Shown: positions 1 through 9,022 of the stretch, piece after piece
How the letters are laid out: each line of letters starts with the position of its first letter
Numbering within the stretch: the stretch's first letter is position 1
Source of the DNA: CSP1-8 sp049688015
Lineage (GTDB): Bacteria > Desulfobacterota > Deferrimicrobia > Deferrimicrobiales > Deferrimicrobiaceae
Reading direction: 5' to 3'
Assembly (NCBI GenBank): GCA_049688015.1
Contig: JBAVJZ010000050.1
Span: 1 to 34,532, forward strand
Length of the DNA stretch: 34,532 nucleotides
Translations under genes and position numbers: made by a program
Notes under the pieces: model-generated
Database searches by the model: none
What the model saw: only the letters and a program-made list of their open reading frames with translations
What the model was told of the DNA's origin: nothing

Positions 1-2472
1 GTCCCGGGCCCGGGTCGCGGCGACGTAGAGAAGCCTTCTCTCCTCCGCGTCCTGCTTCTCCGCCTCCCACTCCTCGAACGTGACCGACCTCCCGCCGCGC
101 GCAATTTGCCGGAACGAGGAGTACGTCCGGAACCCGGGGAAGATCACAGCCGACACCTCCCGTACCCTGTCCACCCGCAGCCCCTCCGGAGGCTTCCTCC
201 CGCCCCGGGACAGGTTGGCAAGAATGACCACGGGAAACTCCAGCCCTTTGGAGAGATGGATGGTGGAGATGCGCACCGCATTCTCCCTCTCCTCGAAGGT
301 GGGGAACTCGTTTTCCGTCCTCTCTTCCTCGGTCTTGCGCCGGATCTCCTCGGTAAACGCCTTGACCGATCCCGCACCGGCCCACGCGAAGGCGGATGCG
401 ATCCCGGCAGCCTTTTCCAGGTTCTGGAGGATCCTCTGCCCCTCGGGAAGACGGGCAGCCACGAACTCCACACCCGATTCCCGATACAGCTCCGAGAGCA
501 ATGAAGGCAGGGAGGCCCTCCCCCGACGGGCGGACAGGCGGGTGAGCAGGGAAAGCGCGTCCCGGGCCCTCGGGGAGGCGGACCGTCCCCTTTCCCGGTA
601 CAGGGGCAGGATCTCTCCGTCCGAAAATCCGAAGAAGATCGTTTTCATCGCCGCGTAGCGGGCGGAGTCGTCCGCCGGCGTGTCGATGGCCGAGAGGACC
701 ATCCGGAGGTCCTGCACCTCCTGTCTTGCGAAGAACCCTTTCCGGGAGGGAACCAGATGGGGGATCCCCGCGCGTGCGAGCGCGTCGCGATAGGAGGCGA
801 GCACCTCGCCTCCGGTGTCGGAGCGATACAGCACCGCGATGTCGCGGTACTGTGCGGGTCGGCCGGGTTCGCCGTGCTTTTCCCCCACCGGCACCTTTCC
901 CACGATGCCCCGGATCAGCCCGCACAGGAACCCGGCCTCCTCCACCCCCTCCCCGAGGGAAAAGAGCGTCGCGGCCTCTCCGTCCCCGGCGTCCTCCCGG
1001 TGGGCGACTACCGGCGAGTACGACGGCGAAAAGTCCTCCCCCCCGGTGAGCACGTGCCCGAACAGACCGTTCACCGCCGCAACGAGATCCGGCCGGCTCC
1101 GGAAGTTCCTCTCGAGGGTTATTGTTTCCCCTCCGCGGGCGACGAGATCTTTCCGGAACCGGTGGTACACCTGAACGTCCGCACGCCGGAACCCGTAGAT
1201 GGACTGCTTCGGGTCGCCGACGAGGAACAATCGAACCGGGGGACCTGCCGCGGACAGCGCATCGAGCATATCCGCCTGGAGGGGATCGGTGTCCTGGAAC
1301 TCGTCCACCAGAATGTGAAGGAACCTCCCCGATACCCGCTCCGCGACTTCCCGGTTTCCGCACAGCAGCCGGTTCGCCCGCAACAGCAGGTCCATGAAGT
1401 CGAGACCGCTTCCCTTCGCCTCTCCGTAGAATCGCGCGGCCGTGCGGGCCCTGTCGACGAGGAACCGGGCTGCGGCATCGCCCGGAGGGACGTCCGTGAG
1501 CTCCCGCCAGAAGTTCTTCAGCCGGTCCCGGGCGCGAGCGGGAGTGAGCCCGTCCGGTCTCGGGAAGACCTTGGCGCTTTTCGTGCGGTCGGCCCGGAAT
1601 TCAAACGCAGCGGCTCCTTCCGGCGCGAGACCGAGTGCGGCTTCGAGATCCCCTTCCTCGACCGCTTTCCAGCCGCGGGAGAGGACCGCGAGCGCCTCCT
1701 CGAGCACCGGCGCCATCTCGTGGGTGCGGTCGACGATCCCCCCGACGAACGCGCGGAACCACGCGACCGTTTCCGCGTACTGGTCGTGCAGGTACGTCAG
1801 AAAATCCGCCGGCGTCCCGAAATCCTCCGGTTCCTCCCCGAAAAGGTCCCTATGGAACAGGCAAAGCCGCCGGATCATTCCGAACGCGGCATCCCGGTCG
1901 GACGATCGGGAAAGCACTCGTTCCCAGCGCGGATCCATTTCCTCCCGCCCGAACTCGGACCTGAGGAAGTTCCGGAACGCGGCATCCCAGGCGTCCGCGG
2001 CACCCCCTTCCGGGAGGACCTCGAAACGGGGGTCGACCCCGGCCTCTGCGGGAAACGAGAGAAGGATCCGCCGGCAGAAGGAGTGAAACGTGGTCACGGA
2101 GAGTCTCCCGACGCCGTCGGCCATCTCCCCGGCGCGGGCGCGCAGGTCGTCGAGCGAGGGGAATCCGCTTGCCGGCACCTCGATCAGGGAGTTCCATTCC
2201 CGCACCCTGGCGATCGCCTCCTCCAGGGTTTCCGCCGATCGCGACGCGGACAGCAGGAGCTCCCACCCCTCCACCACGCGGGATTTCATCTCGGCGGCCG
2301 CCTTGTCGGTGAACGTCAGGAGGAGGACCTCGTCCAGGCCGAGATCCCTCTTCGCCAGGAAGAGGTTGGTGACCCGGGCGATGAGGGTGGCGGTCTTGCC
2401 CGTCCCCGCGGAGGCGTCCACCGCGAGGTCCCGGGAAAAACCGGTAACCGCCGCGCGCCTGTCGCGTTCCAC
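1..2472 (-). CDS. addA: AddA-type UvrD/RecB-family helicase (C-terminus cut by window edge)
   Basis: This is the helicase-nuclease subunit of an AddAB double-strand-break resection complex, acting on cytoplasmic DNA ends. About 824 residues are visible. Walker A (ASAGTGKT) is at residues 20-27, the DEFQDTD Walker B motif near 390, a GDPKQSIYGFRRAD motif near 415-430, and motif VI (YVAATRARD) ends at the window edge, so the C-terminal nuclease domain lies outside. The start is GTG at 2472, two bases after the addB stop, with a GGAGAGGGAGGG ribosome-binding stretch inside the end of addB; this implies translational coupling. The SF1A helicase motifs are seen directly. AddA rather than another RecB-like helicase is inferred from the partner gene. 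The nuclease motif cannot be checked here. Confidence 0.9.
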   Translation of the reverse strand, partial: MERDRRAAVTGFSRDLAVDASAGTGKTATLIARVTNLFLAKRDLGLDEVLLLTFTDKAAAEMKSRVVEGWELLLSASRSAETLEEAIARVREWNSLIEVPASGFPSLDDLRARAGEMADGVGRLSVTTFHSFCRRILLSFPAEAGVDPRFEVLPEGGAADAWDAAFRNFLRSEFGREEMDPRWERVLSRSSDRDAAFGMIRRLCLFHRDLFGEEPEDFGTPADFLTYLHDQYAETVAWFRAFVGGIVDRTHEMAPVLEEALAVLSRGWKAVEEGDLEAALGLAPEGAAAFEFRADRTKSAKVFPRPDGLTPARARDRLKNFWRELTDVPPGDAAARFLVDRARTAARFYGEAKGSGLDFMDLLLRANRLLCGNREVAERVSGRFLHILVDEFQDTDPLQADMLDALSAAGPPVRLFLVGDPKQSIYGFRRADVQVYHRFRKDLVARGGETITLERNFRSRPDLVAAVNGLFGHVLTGGEDFSPSYSPVVAHREDAGDGEAATLFSLGEGVEEAGFLCGLIRGIVGKVPVGEKHGEPGRPAQYRDIAVLYRSDTGGEVLASYRDALARAGIPHLVPSRKGFFARQEVQDLRMVLSAIDTPADDSARYAAMKTIFFGFSDGEILPLYRERGRSASPRARDALSLLTRLSARRGRASLPSLLSELYRESGVEFVAARLPEGQRILQNLEKAAGIASAFAWAGAGSVKAFTEEIRRKTEEERTENEFPTFEERENAVRISTIHLSKGLEFPVVILANLSRGGRKPPEGLRVDRVREVSAVIFPGFRTYSSFRQIARGGRSVTFEEWEAEKQDAEERRLLYVAATRARD

Positions 2473-2474
2473 CG

Positions 2475-5400
2475 TCAGCCCTCCCTCTCCGGGCGCAACC
2501 CTGCGATCGCGCGAAGGGCGGGGTCCGAAAGAACCCTGCGCACAAGCGCTTCCGTCTCCCGCTTCGTGCCTTCGAAGGCGGGCGATACTCGGCAGTGGTC
2601 CCGGTACGGGCATCCCCGGCAGTATCTCGGCGGAAGATCGCCGGCGAAGCGGAACCGGTGATGGGGAAGAGGCGGGAAATACCCCGCGGAGATCAGCGTA
2701 AGCCAGGCTGCGAGCGAGGCGCCCCATTCCCCCCGGATCTCGTCCCATTGCTCGCCTTCCACGGTGACGGTCCGGATATTCCCTTTGAGGAAGTGGAGGG
2801 AAGCGCGCACGGCGGGGGAAAGCGTACCGGCGAAAAGGAGGTACACGGGTATCTGGTGGGATAGGCCGTTCCGGATCCAGGAAAGGGGAGCCCTTTCGTT
2901 CTTCCCGTCCCGGTATTTGTAGTCGATGATCTCGACCTCGCCCGACGGGCCGCGGTCCACCCGGTCCACCCTTCCCGCGAATGGCGGCAGTTCCGCGTCG
3001 CCCCGAACCTCGAACGATTTCTCCACGGCCTCCACGAGGCAGACGCCGGAGGACCTCTTCCGCCCGGCCTCCCAGGCGAGATAGGCACCAACGGCCGACT
3101 CGACCTCCCGCCGCTGGAGAAGGAACAGGCCGGGAAGCCCCACCGGGTTCTCGCGGGCGAAGCGGTCGAACACCTCGGCAGCCGCCCTGCGCGGATCCCC
3201 CCATCCTTTCCCTTCCACAGCTTCTTTCCCTACCTCCCGAAGGATGGCGTGGACGAGCATCCCCAGCTCGGCGGGCGACAGGACCGGGCTTTCTTCGGGC
3301 TCCTCGGCGGGCACGAGCCCGACCAGACGATGGAGGAAATACCGGTAGGGGCACTTCGCCAGCTCGTCCAGGGCGGAAGAACTTTGAACGGAGGGAGGAG
3401 GGATGACGGTCCACGGACCCGGGAACAGCGCCCGTCCTTCCGTCCTCGCCGTCCACTCGGAGAGTGTCGCCGCGACACGGTGCCAGGGGACATTTCCCCC
3501 CTCCCCGTCGGGGAGGACACCGTCGCGCCACGTCCGGAGAGCCGCTTCCCTCGCGCTGACGGGACCCGGGCCGGAAACCGCATCGAAGGGATTCCGCGAC
3601 AGGGAGAGAACGGACGCGCCGGACGCCTGGTCCCACATCTCCGAAAAGACCCCCGGCCCCGCGAACTGCGCCAGGAGAAGGAGGAGATACCGGGACGGTC
3701 TTTTCGCAGCCCCTTCCGCATCGGCCCGGAGAACGCCGAACGCGACCTCCTCCCTCGCCGACGCCGCCGGGAGGGAAAAGAGCAGTCTCTCCTCGGCCGC
3801 ATTGCCCCGCCGCATCGTCAAGGCCTCGGGCATCCTCGCCTGGCGGACGAGCCGGTTGAGCTCCTCCCTGTCGACGTCGGGAAGGAGGGGGTCCTCCTCG
3901 ATCTGGGCGGGCACCACATCCTCGTTGACGGACAGAAACAGGATCCGGTCGGCCGTCACCCCGCGCAGGGAGAAGAGATCCCCCGCTACCACCGCCCCCG
4001 GTACGCGCATCCCCCCCCTCTCGCCAAGGAAAAGCCGCTGGTCGGCGAGGAGGGCCCGGAACCAGGCGAGGGCGGCCCCGGTTCCCGGCCAGGGGATCTC
4101 TCTTTCCGGGATGAGCGTGACGTCGTCCAGGAGGGAGAACAGGGCAGACACGGCCCGGCGGTCCCGCTCCTCCTCCGCCCTGTCGCCTCCCCCGATCCGG
4201 AAACCGTCCAGCAGCAGGTGCCGGAGGGCGGCGGCGAGTTCTGCGTAGCTGCGTGCCTGGCGAACCGGCGCAAGCGTCTCGCGAAGCGCGCGGACCTCAT
4301 CGCGCAGGAGGGAGAGCTGGCGCGTGCGCTCTTTCCGTTTGTCGTCGGTCTCCTCCCCGTTCCCCCGGAGGCGCAGCCACCGGAGGCGCGTCTCCCAGTC
4401 GGAGCCGGAGACCACCAGCAGTTCCTTCGTCCAGACGTCCCAAAGGTCGGGACGCGGCGAGGCCCCCGGGGCCTTTTCTTCCCTTCTCCGGTAAGGGGAC
4501 GAAAGGATGTCGATCACCGTCCGCCGCGGGAAATCCTCCTCGGCCGCCTCGATCATCTGGATCAGCAGACGCACGGGGGGAACGGACGATAGCGGTACGC
4601 TTTCCCTCCCCGCCACCCGGATCCCGTATTCGTCGGCGACCCTCTCCCAGGCGGGAACCAGCTCTTCCGCGAACCGGCGGGAGACCAGGAGAATATCCGA
4701 ACCGGGATGCGCGTCGAGCCACTCGCGCACCTTCCTCGCGGCGAGGCGCACCTCCCCGCCCTCGTGAGGGGCGGACAGGAGGAAAAACGGGGCCGGGCCG
4801 GTGGCGGCGGGCGGGAGAGGGAGGAAGATCCTCTCGCGGATCACGCCCACTGCGGGAGAGGCGGGATCCCGGAGATACTCCGCGTTCCCCTCAAAGGCCC
4901 GCAGCAGCCTCTTCCATGCGACCTCCGCGTAGGAGAAGGCGGGGGAGAGGGAGCCGTCCTCACCGAAAAGTCCGGGGAAGTACACCTCGTCGAGAAGTCC
5001 GCTCGCGAGAAGCGCATCGACGAGCGTCCATTGCAGGCGGGTGAAGTCGTAGAACCCGTAGATCGTCACCCGGAACGGATAACCGGGCTGTTCGAACCCG
5101 GCGACAGCCTCCTGGAAAATCCGGCGGCGGGACATTCCGCCCACGGAAGTGATCTTTTTCCCGACCGCGGAAAAAAGCCGGCGCCACTCCGACCACCGGC
5201 GGGCCTTCGCCTCCCTCCTCTCGGCGCGGGCCCTCGCTTCCGCCTCCCGAAGCACCTCCTCCCCCAGCCACCCCTCTTCGATATCCGCCATCGTGCGGGA
5301 GAGGGCGGGAACGAATCCCGGCATCCCGGAGATCACAGCGAAGTCCCCCTCCCCGCTCGCGTACACCTCCCGGACTGCGGCCAGCATGGCTGCGGATGCC

Positions 5401-5681
5401 TGCGTGGAGGAAAGTTCGCGAAGGAAGACCCCCCGGTGCTTGAGCAGACGCACGGCGAAATCGTACAGCGTCATGATCGAGGAACCCGCGGCGCTTCCCT
5501 CCCACCGGGCGGCCAGGCGTCGCAGGAGGTGCTCTCGGAGATCGTTGGACGGCACGAGGAGCACGTCCTCCCGGCCGCGGGCGCGACCGAACCCCACCGG
5601 GAGGCGGGAAAGGAGTTTCTCTTCGAGGGCGGGAAAGGGGCCGGCAAACAGGCGGGATATTTCGATTTTATGCTCCCCCAT
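2475..5681 (-). CDS. addB: AddB/RexB-like exonuclease subunit with Fe-S nuclease domain
   Basis: The protein has 1068 residues and partners AddA in end resection. The N-terminal part is helicase-like but shows no Walker A motif, as expected for AddB. The C-terminal PD-(D/E)XK nuclease carries GRVDRVD followed by EIIDYKYRDGK near residue 905. Cysteines of an AddB-type 4Fe-4S staple are visible: one in KCPYRYF near residue 778 and three in CRGCPYRDHC near residue 1020. An open frame runs upstream to 5936, but it overlaps the divergent methyltransferase gene. The ATG at 5681 (MGEHKIEI) sits behind a G-rich ribosome-binding stretch and leaves 68 bp for divergent promoters. The length is typical of AddB. 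Confidence 0.88.
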   Translation of the reverse strand: MGEHKIEISRLFAGPFPALEEKLLSRLPVGFGRARGREDVLLVPSNDLREHLLRRLAARWEGSAAGSSIMTLYDFAVRLLKHRGVFLRELSSTQASAAMLAAVREVYASGEGDFAVISGMPGFVPALSRTMADIEEGWLGEEVLREAEARARAERREAKARRWSEWRRLFSAVGKKITSVGGMSRRRIFQEAVAGFEQPGYPFRVTIYGFYDFTRLQWTLVDALLASGLLDEVYFPGLFGEDGSLSPAFSYAEVAWKRLLRAFEGNAEYLRDPASPAVGVIRERIFLPLPPAATGPAPFFLLSAPHEGGEVRLAARKVREWLDAHPGSDILLVSRRFAEELVPAWERVADEYGIRVAGRESVPLSSVPPVRLLIQMIEAAEEDFPRRTVIDILSSPYRRREEKAPGASPRPDLWDVWTKELLVVSGSDWETRLRWLRLRGNGEETDDKRKERTRQLSLLRDEVRALRETLAPVRQARSYAELAAALRHLLLDGFRIGGGDRAEEERDRRAVSALFSLLDDVTLIPEREIPWPGTGAALAWFRALLADQRLFLGERGGMRVPGAVVAGDLFSLRGVTADRILFLSVNEDVVPAQIEEDPLLPDVDREELNRLVRQARMPEALTMRRGNAAEERLLFSLPAASAREEVAFGVLRADAEGAAKRPSRYLLLLLAQFAGPGVFSEMWDQASGASVLSLSRNPFDAVSGPGPVSAREAALRTWRDGVLPDGEGGNVPWHRVAATLSEWTARTEGRALFPGPWTVIPPPSVQSSSALDELAKCPYRYFLHRLVGLVPAEEPEESPVLSPAELGMLVHAILREVGKEAVEGKGWGDPRRAAAEVFDRFARENPVGLPGLFLLQRREVESAVGAYLAWEAGRKRSSGVCLVEAVEKSFEVRGDAELPPFAGRVDRVDRGPSGEVEIIDYKYRDGKNERAPLSWIRNGLSHQIPVYLLFAGTLSPAVRASLHFLKGNIRTVTVEGEQWDEIRGEWGASLAAWLTLISAGYFPPLPHHRFRFAGDLPPRYCRGCPYRDHCRVSPAFEGTKRETEALVRRVLSDPALRAIAGLRPEREG

Positions 5682-5749
5682 GGTCCCCCCATTGTAATCG
5701 TTCCCGAGCCGTCGGAAAATGAGATCGGGGTCCGGGGGGAAGGGAGAAC

Positions 5750-6526
5750 ATGGAACCGCCGACGAAACGGAAAACGAGAGACCAGTTCGCGGGGGTCGCC
5801 GAGCGGTACCGGACGAGCATCGATCACGTCGACCCCGACGACCGGGAGATCCTCCTTTCCCGTCTCTCCCTGGGACCCTCCCATCTTCTCCTCGACGTGG
5901 CCACCGGGGGGGGACACACCGCGGTGGCGTTTTCACCGAAGGTGCGGAAGGTGGTCGCCTCCGACCTCACGCCGGAAATGCTCCGCGAAACGAGAACGCT
6001 GGCCGCGGAGCGGGATTGCCGAAACGTTGCGTTCGTCGCGGCCGACGCGGAGAGCCTCCCCTTCGCGTCGGGGTCGTTCGACCGCGTCACCTGCCGCATC
6101 GCGCCGCACCATTTCCCGAACCTTCCGGCGGCCGTCGGGGAGATTTTTCGCGTCACCCGCCCCGGCGGGCTGATCGGCATCATCGACAGCGTGGTGCCCG
6201 ACGACCCGGCGCTGGACGCCTTCCTCAACGGGATCGAAAAGGTGCGCGACCCGACGCACGTGCGCAGCTACCGGGTCGAGGAGTGGAACGCGATCCTCCA
6301 GCAGGTGGGACTGTTCCTCCTGCACGTGTCCCGCACCTGGAAGGAACACTCGTTCGCCGAATGGGTCGCCCGCACCGGCCAGCCGCCCGTGGTGCAGCGG
6401 GAGGTCGAATCCCTGTTCCTCACGGCGTTCCCGCGGGCCCGCGAGTATTACCGCATCCGTGTCGAAGACGGCCGGGTCGTTTCCTACTCTGACGAGAAGG
6501 GGATCTTCGTCGGGAGGAAGAAGTAA
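5750..6526 (+). CDS. Class I SAM-dependent methyltransferase, UbiE-like
   Basis: This 258-residue soluble protein has a Rossmann methyltransferase fold. Motif I (DVATGGGHT) is at residues 49-57, the acidic end of strand beta2 (SDLTPEML) at 71-78, an AADAESLPF segment near 98-106, and the post-motif RVTRPGGLIGIID typical of the Methyltransf_11/UbiE group. The start ATG follows GAAGGGAG. It is divergent from addB across 68 bp and is followed by a repeat-bearing gap. The substrate cannot be read from the sequence. There is no neighbouring quinone or cofactor gene, so an assignment to menaquinone synthesis would be a guess. Confidence 0.85.
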   Translation: MEPPTKRKTRDQFAGVAERYRTSIDHVDPDDREILLSRLSLGPSHLLLDVATGGGHTAVAFSPKVRKVVASDLTPEMLRETRTLAAERDCRNVAFVAADAESLPFASGSFDRVTCRIAPHHFPNLPAAVGEIFRVTRPGGLIGIIDSVVPDDPALDAFLNGIEKVRDPTHVRSYRVEEWNAILQQVGLFLLHVSRTWKEHSFAEWVARTGQPPVVQREVESLFLTAFPRAREYYRIRVEDGRVVSYSDEKGIFVGRKK

Positions 6527-6855
6527 CCGGCCTCCGACTCCCTGCCCTATCGGGCGCCGGGAATGGTTCCACTTCCTCGGAGGGGGGCCGCTCACTTCGT
6601 CGCTCGACGTGCGATGAACCCGCACGTCTGCGCTTGCCCGTTCTCCCGGAAAAGCTCCGACCGGCATCCCGGGTTCCGTTCCGGAAGAGGCCGTGCACCG
6701 AGAGGGGCGACGCGCCCCGACCGGCGAGGCGCCCAACCGAGGCGTACCCGACGCGGTACGGTGAGGGAGGGCAACGAAGTCGGCGGGAATGCAGCGTATC
6801 TCGAATGCCGGGATCTTGCGGGAATGGAGCCCGGCAGGCCGGATCTTCCGGTAAT
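6527..6855 (+). other. 329-bp intergenic region containing a dispersed repeat copy
   Basis: There is no convincing gene here. The frame leading into the downstream ATPase stays open, but its translation before 6856 is rich in Arg, Pro and Gly and matches no domain. The left part holds repeat copy 1 (6575-6638). The rest is GC-rich with short inverted repeats. No clear promoter was recognised. Confidence 0.6.
6575..6638 (+). repeat. Dispersed intergenic repeat, module B, copy 1 (divergent)
   Basis: The copy begins CCTCGGAGGGGG, passes through TTCGTCGCTCG and ends near TGCGCTTGCC, matching the copies at 17302 and 27807. It contains a perfect 8-bp stem, GACGTGCG at 6606-6613 with CGCACGTC at 6621-6628. 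The second stem pair is A-T here but C-G in the other copies, so pairing is conserved while sequence changes. It lies about 50 bp after the methyltransferase stop. Confidence 0.75.
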
Positions 6856-9015
6856 ATGGATTCTATGGAAACCGACGGACAGACCACCGTCACGCGGATC
6901 TTCGTCCCCGCGATGGATTGCCCGGACGAGGAGAAGGAGATCCGGGCCGCGCTGGGCCGACTGCCGGGAGTGGAGGAGACCGTTTTCCACCTGTTCTCCC
7001 GCCACGTAGAGGTCCGTCACCGGTGCGAACTCGAGGAGGTCCTCTCCGCGCTGCTCGCCATCGGCATGGAAGGGCATCCGCTGGGCGGGGCGCTGCGTCA
7101 CGCCGATATCCCCGAAGAGACAAGATCCCCGCTCCGCATTTTCTACGCGTCCGCCGCCCTGCTCTGTGCGGGGGCGGCCCTGTATCTCACGTCGCCCTCC
7201 TCCCCATGGGCGGGGCGGCTCTTCCTTGCGGCGATCATCGTGGGGGGTGCCCGGGTTGTCGCACATGGCGTGAGGGAACTGCGGAACCGGTCTCTGGGAA
7301 TGAACGTCCTCATGACGATCTCCATCGGGGGGGCTACCCTGATGGGGGAATGGGCCGAGGCCGGGGTCGTCGTCACCCTCTTTGCCCTGGCCAATACCCT
7401 CGAGGCAAGAAGTCTCGACCGCGCCCGGAAGGCGACCGCCGATCTCTTCTCTCTCGCCCCGGAAACCGCCGTCGTTCGCGTGGGCGGGGTGGGCGGGCAG
7501 GAACGGACCGTCTCCGCGGAGGAGGTCCGGAAAGGCGACATCCTCGTCATCCGCCCCGGGCAACGCGTCCCGGTGGACGCCACGGTGTTCAAGGGCGTCT
7601 CCGACCTGAACGAGGCGGTCCTTACGGGAGAATCCGTCCCCGTGGAAAAGGAGGAAGGAGACCCGCTCTACGCGGGCACCGTGAACGGGAGGGGACTCCT
7701 GCTGGCCGAGGCGGTGCGTCCGCTGTCGGAATCTACCTTTGCGTTGGTGCTGCGGAGGGTGGAGGAGGCCCAGGCAAGGAAAGCCCCGATCCAGACCTTC
7801 ATGGAGAAGTTCGCGGCGGCGTATACGCCCGCCGTTCTTGTCTCGGCCATCCTCGTGGGAGTCATTCCCCCCGCGATGGGGTTCGGCGGCGCGAGCGTCT
7901 GGGCCTACCGCGCCCTCGTCCTCCTGGTCATCGCCTGTCCCTGCGCGATCATCCTGGCCGCCCCCGTCGTCACGGTCACCGCTCTTACCCAGGCCACCCG
8001 GGACGGAATCCTGGTCAAGGGGGCGAACCACCTCGAGACGCTCGGGAAGGTGCGGTCGATCGCCTTCGACAAGACGGGGACCCTGACCCGCGGAAAGCTG
8101 CGGGTGACCGGGGTATCGGCAACGGCGGGGATGACCGAGAACGACGTGGTGCGCATGGCGGGCGCGGTGGAGGCGGGCTCCGCGCACCCGGCGGCGGAGG
8201 CAATCCGGCATGAGGCGCGCCGGAGAGGGATCGCGCAGGCGGCCCGGGGAACGCTGGCGCGGACGTTTACGGTTCTCGAGGGACGGGGCGTCTCGGCGGA
8301 GGTGGAGGGAAGACGCGTGTTCGTCGGGAACCACCGGCTGTTCGAGGAGATCGGGTTCTTCGCCGCCGCGCCGGGGGACGCGCTTTCCGCCGGAGGGGCG
8401 GAGGGTTCCCGTACCGTCACTCTCGTGGGAACGGACGAGGGGATCGCGGGTTCCCTCGAAATGGAGGACGAGATTCGCCCCGAGGCGCGCGAGGTCGTAC
8501 GGTCGCTCATCTCCCTCGGGGTGGAGCACGTCGTCATGCTCACCGGGGACCGGGACGACGTCGCCCGTGCAGCGGCTGCGGCGATCGGGATCGGGGAGGT
8601 TTTCTCCCGGCTCCTGCCGGACGACAAACTCCGGAAGGTGGACGAACTGGTCGCATCCTACGGCACGGTGGCCATGGTGGGCGACGGAGTCAACGACGCC
8701 CCGGCGCTCGCCCTTTCCTCCGTCGGCATCGCGATGGGCGCCGCCGGTTCCCCGGCGGCGATCGAGACGGCCGACGTGGCGCTGATGGCCGAGGATCTTC
8801 GCCGTGTCCCGGAGGCGGTCGTCCTGGGTCGACGGATGGTTGCGGTGATCCGGCAGAACGTGGTCGCTTCCCTGGCGATCAAGGCCGGCTTCCTCGTCGC
8901 GGCGGTCGCAGGGGTCGCCACTCTCTGGATGGCCGTGGCCGCCGACATGGGAACGACGCTCCTCGTCATCGGAAACGGACTGCGCTTACTGAAAAGGAAC
9001 GAACCTGCGGTATGA
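6856..9015 (+). CDS. P1B-type heavy-metal-exporting ATPase (Zn/Cd/Pb group, ZntA-like)
   Basis: From ATG 6856 the protein has 719 residues (an alternative ATG at 6865 is equally possible; neither has a strong ribosome-binding site). A short N-terminal HMA-like domain carries a single-cysteine MDCPDEE motif instead of CXXC. TGES lies near residue 257, the membrane metal-site CPC motif near 361, DKTGTLT near 405, the HP motif (AHPAAEAI) near 444 and GDGVNDAP near 610. The last helix contains AADMGTTLLV, whose D-x-G fits the P1B-2 (Zn2+/Cd2+/Pb2+) class. It pumps metal out of the cytoplasm using ATP. An MFS gene follows 7 bp later, probably in the same transcript. No metal-responsive regulator is adjacent. 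Confidence 0.93.
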   Translation: MDSMETDGQTTVTRIFVPAMDCPDEEKEIRAALGRLPGVEETVFHLFSRHVEVRHRCELEEVLSALLAIGMEGHPLGGALRHADIPEETRSPLRIFYASAALLCAGAALYLTSPSSPWAGRLFLAAIIVGGARVVAHGVRELRNRSLGMNVLMTISIGGATLMGEWAEAGVVVTLFALANTLEARSLDRARKATADLFSLAPETAVVRVGGVGGQERTVSAEEVRKGDILVIRPGQRVPVDATVFKGVSDLNEAVLTGESVPVEKEEGDPLYAGTVNGRGLLLAEAVRPLSESTFALVLRRVEEAQARKAPIQTFMEKFAAAYTPAVLVSAILVGVIPPAMGFGGASVWAYRALVLLVIACPCAIILAAPVVTVTALTQATRDGILVKGANHLETLGKVRSIAFDKTGTLTRGKLRVTGVSATAGMTENDVVRMAGAVEAGSAHPAAEAIRHEARRRGIAQAARGTLARTFTVLEGRGVSAEVEGRRVFVGNHRLFEEIGFFAAAPGDALSAGGAEGSRTVTLVGTDEGIAGSLEMEDEIRPEAREVVRSLISLGVEHVVMLTGDRDDVARAAAAAIGIGEVFSRLLPDDKLRKVDELVASYGTVAMVGDGVNDAPALALSSVGIAMGAAGSPAAIETADVALMAEDLRRVPEAVVLGRRMVAVIRQNVVASLAIKAGFLVAAVAGVATLWMAVAADMGTTLLVIGNGLRLLKRNEPAV

Positions 9016-9022
9016 TTCGCTG

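Noticed and set aside
757..2661. Long plus-strand open frame opposite addA
   Set aside because: Its translation is rich in Arg, Pro, Glu and Gly and shows no domain, while the minus strand carries all helicase motifs in order. It is a high-GC antisense artefact.
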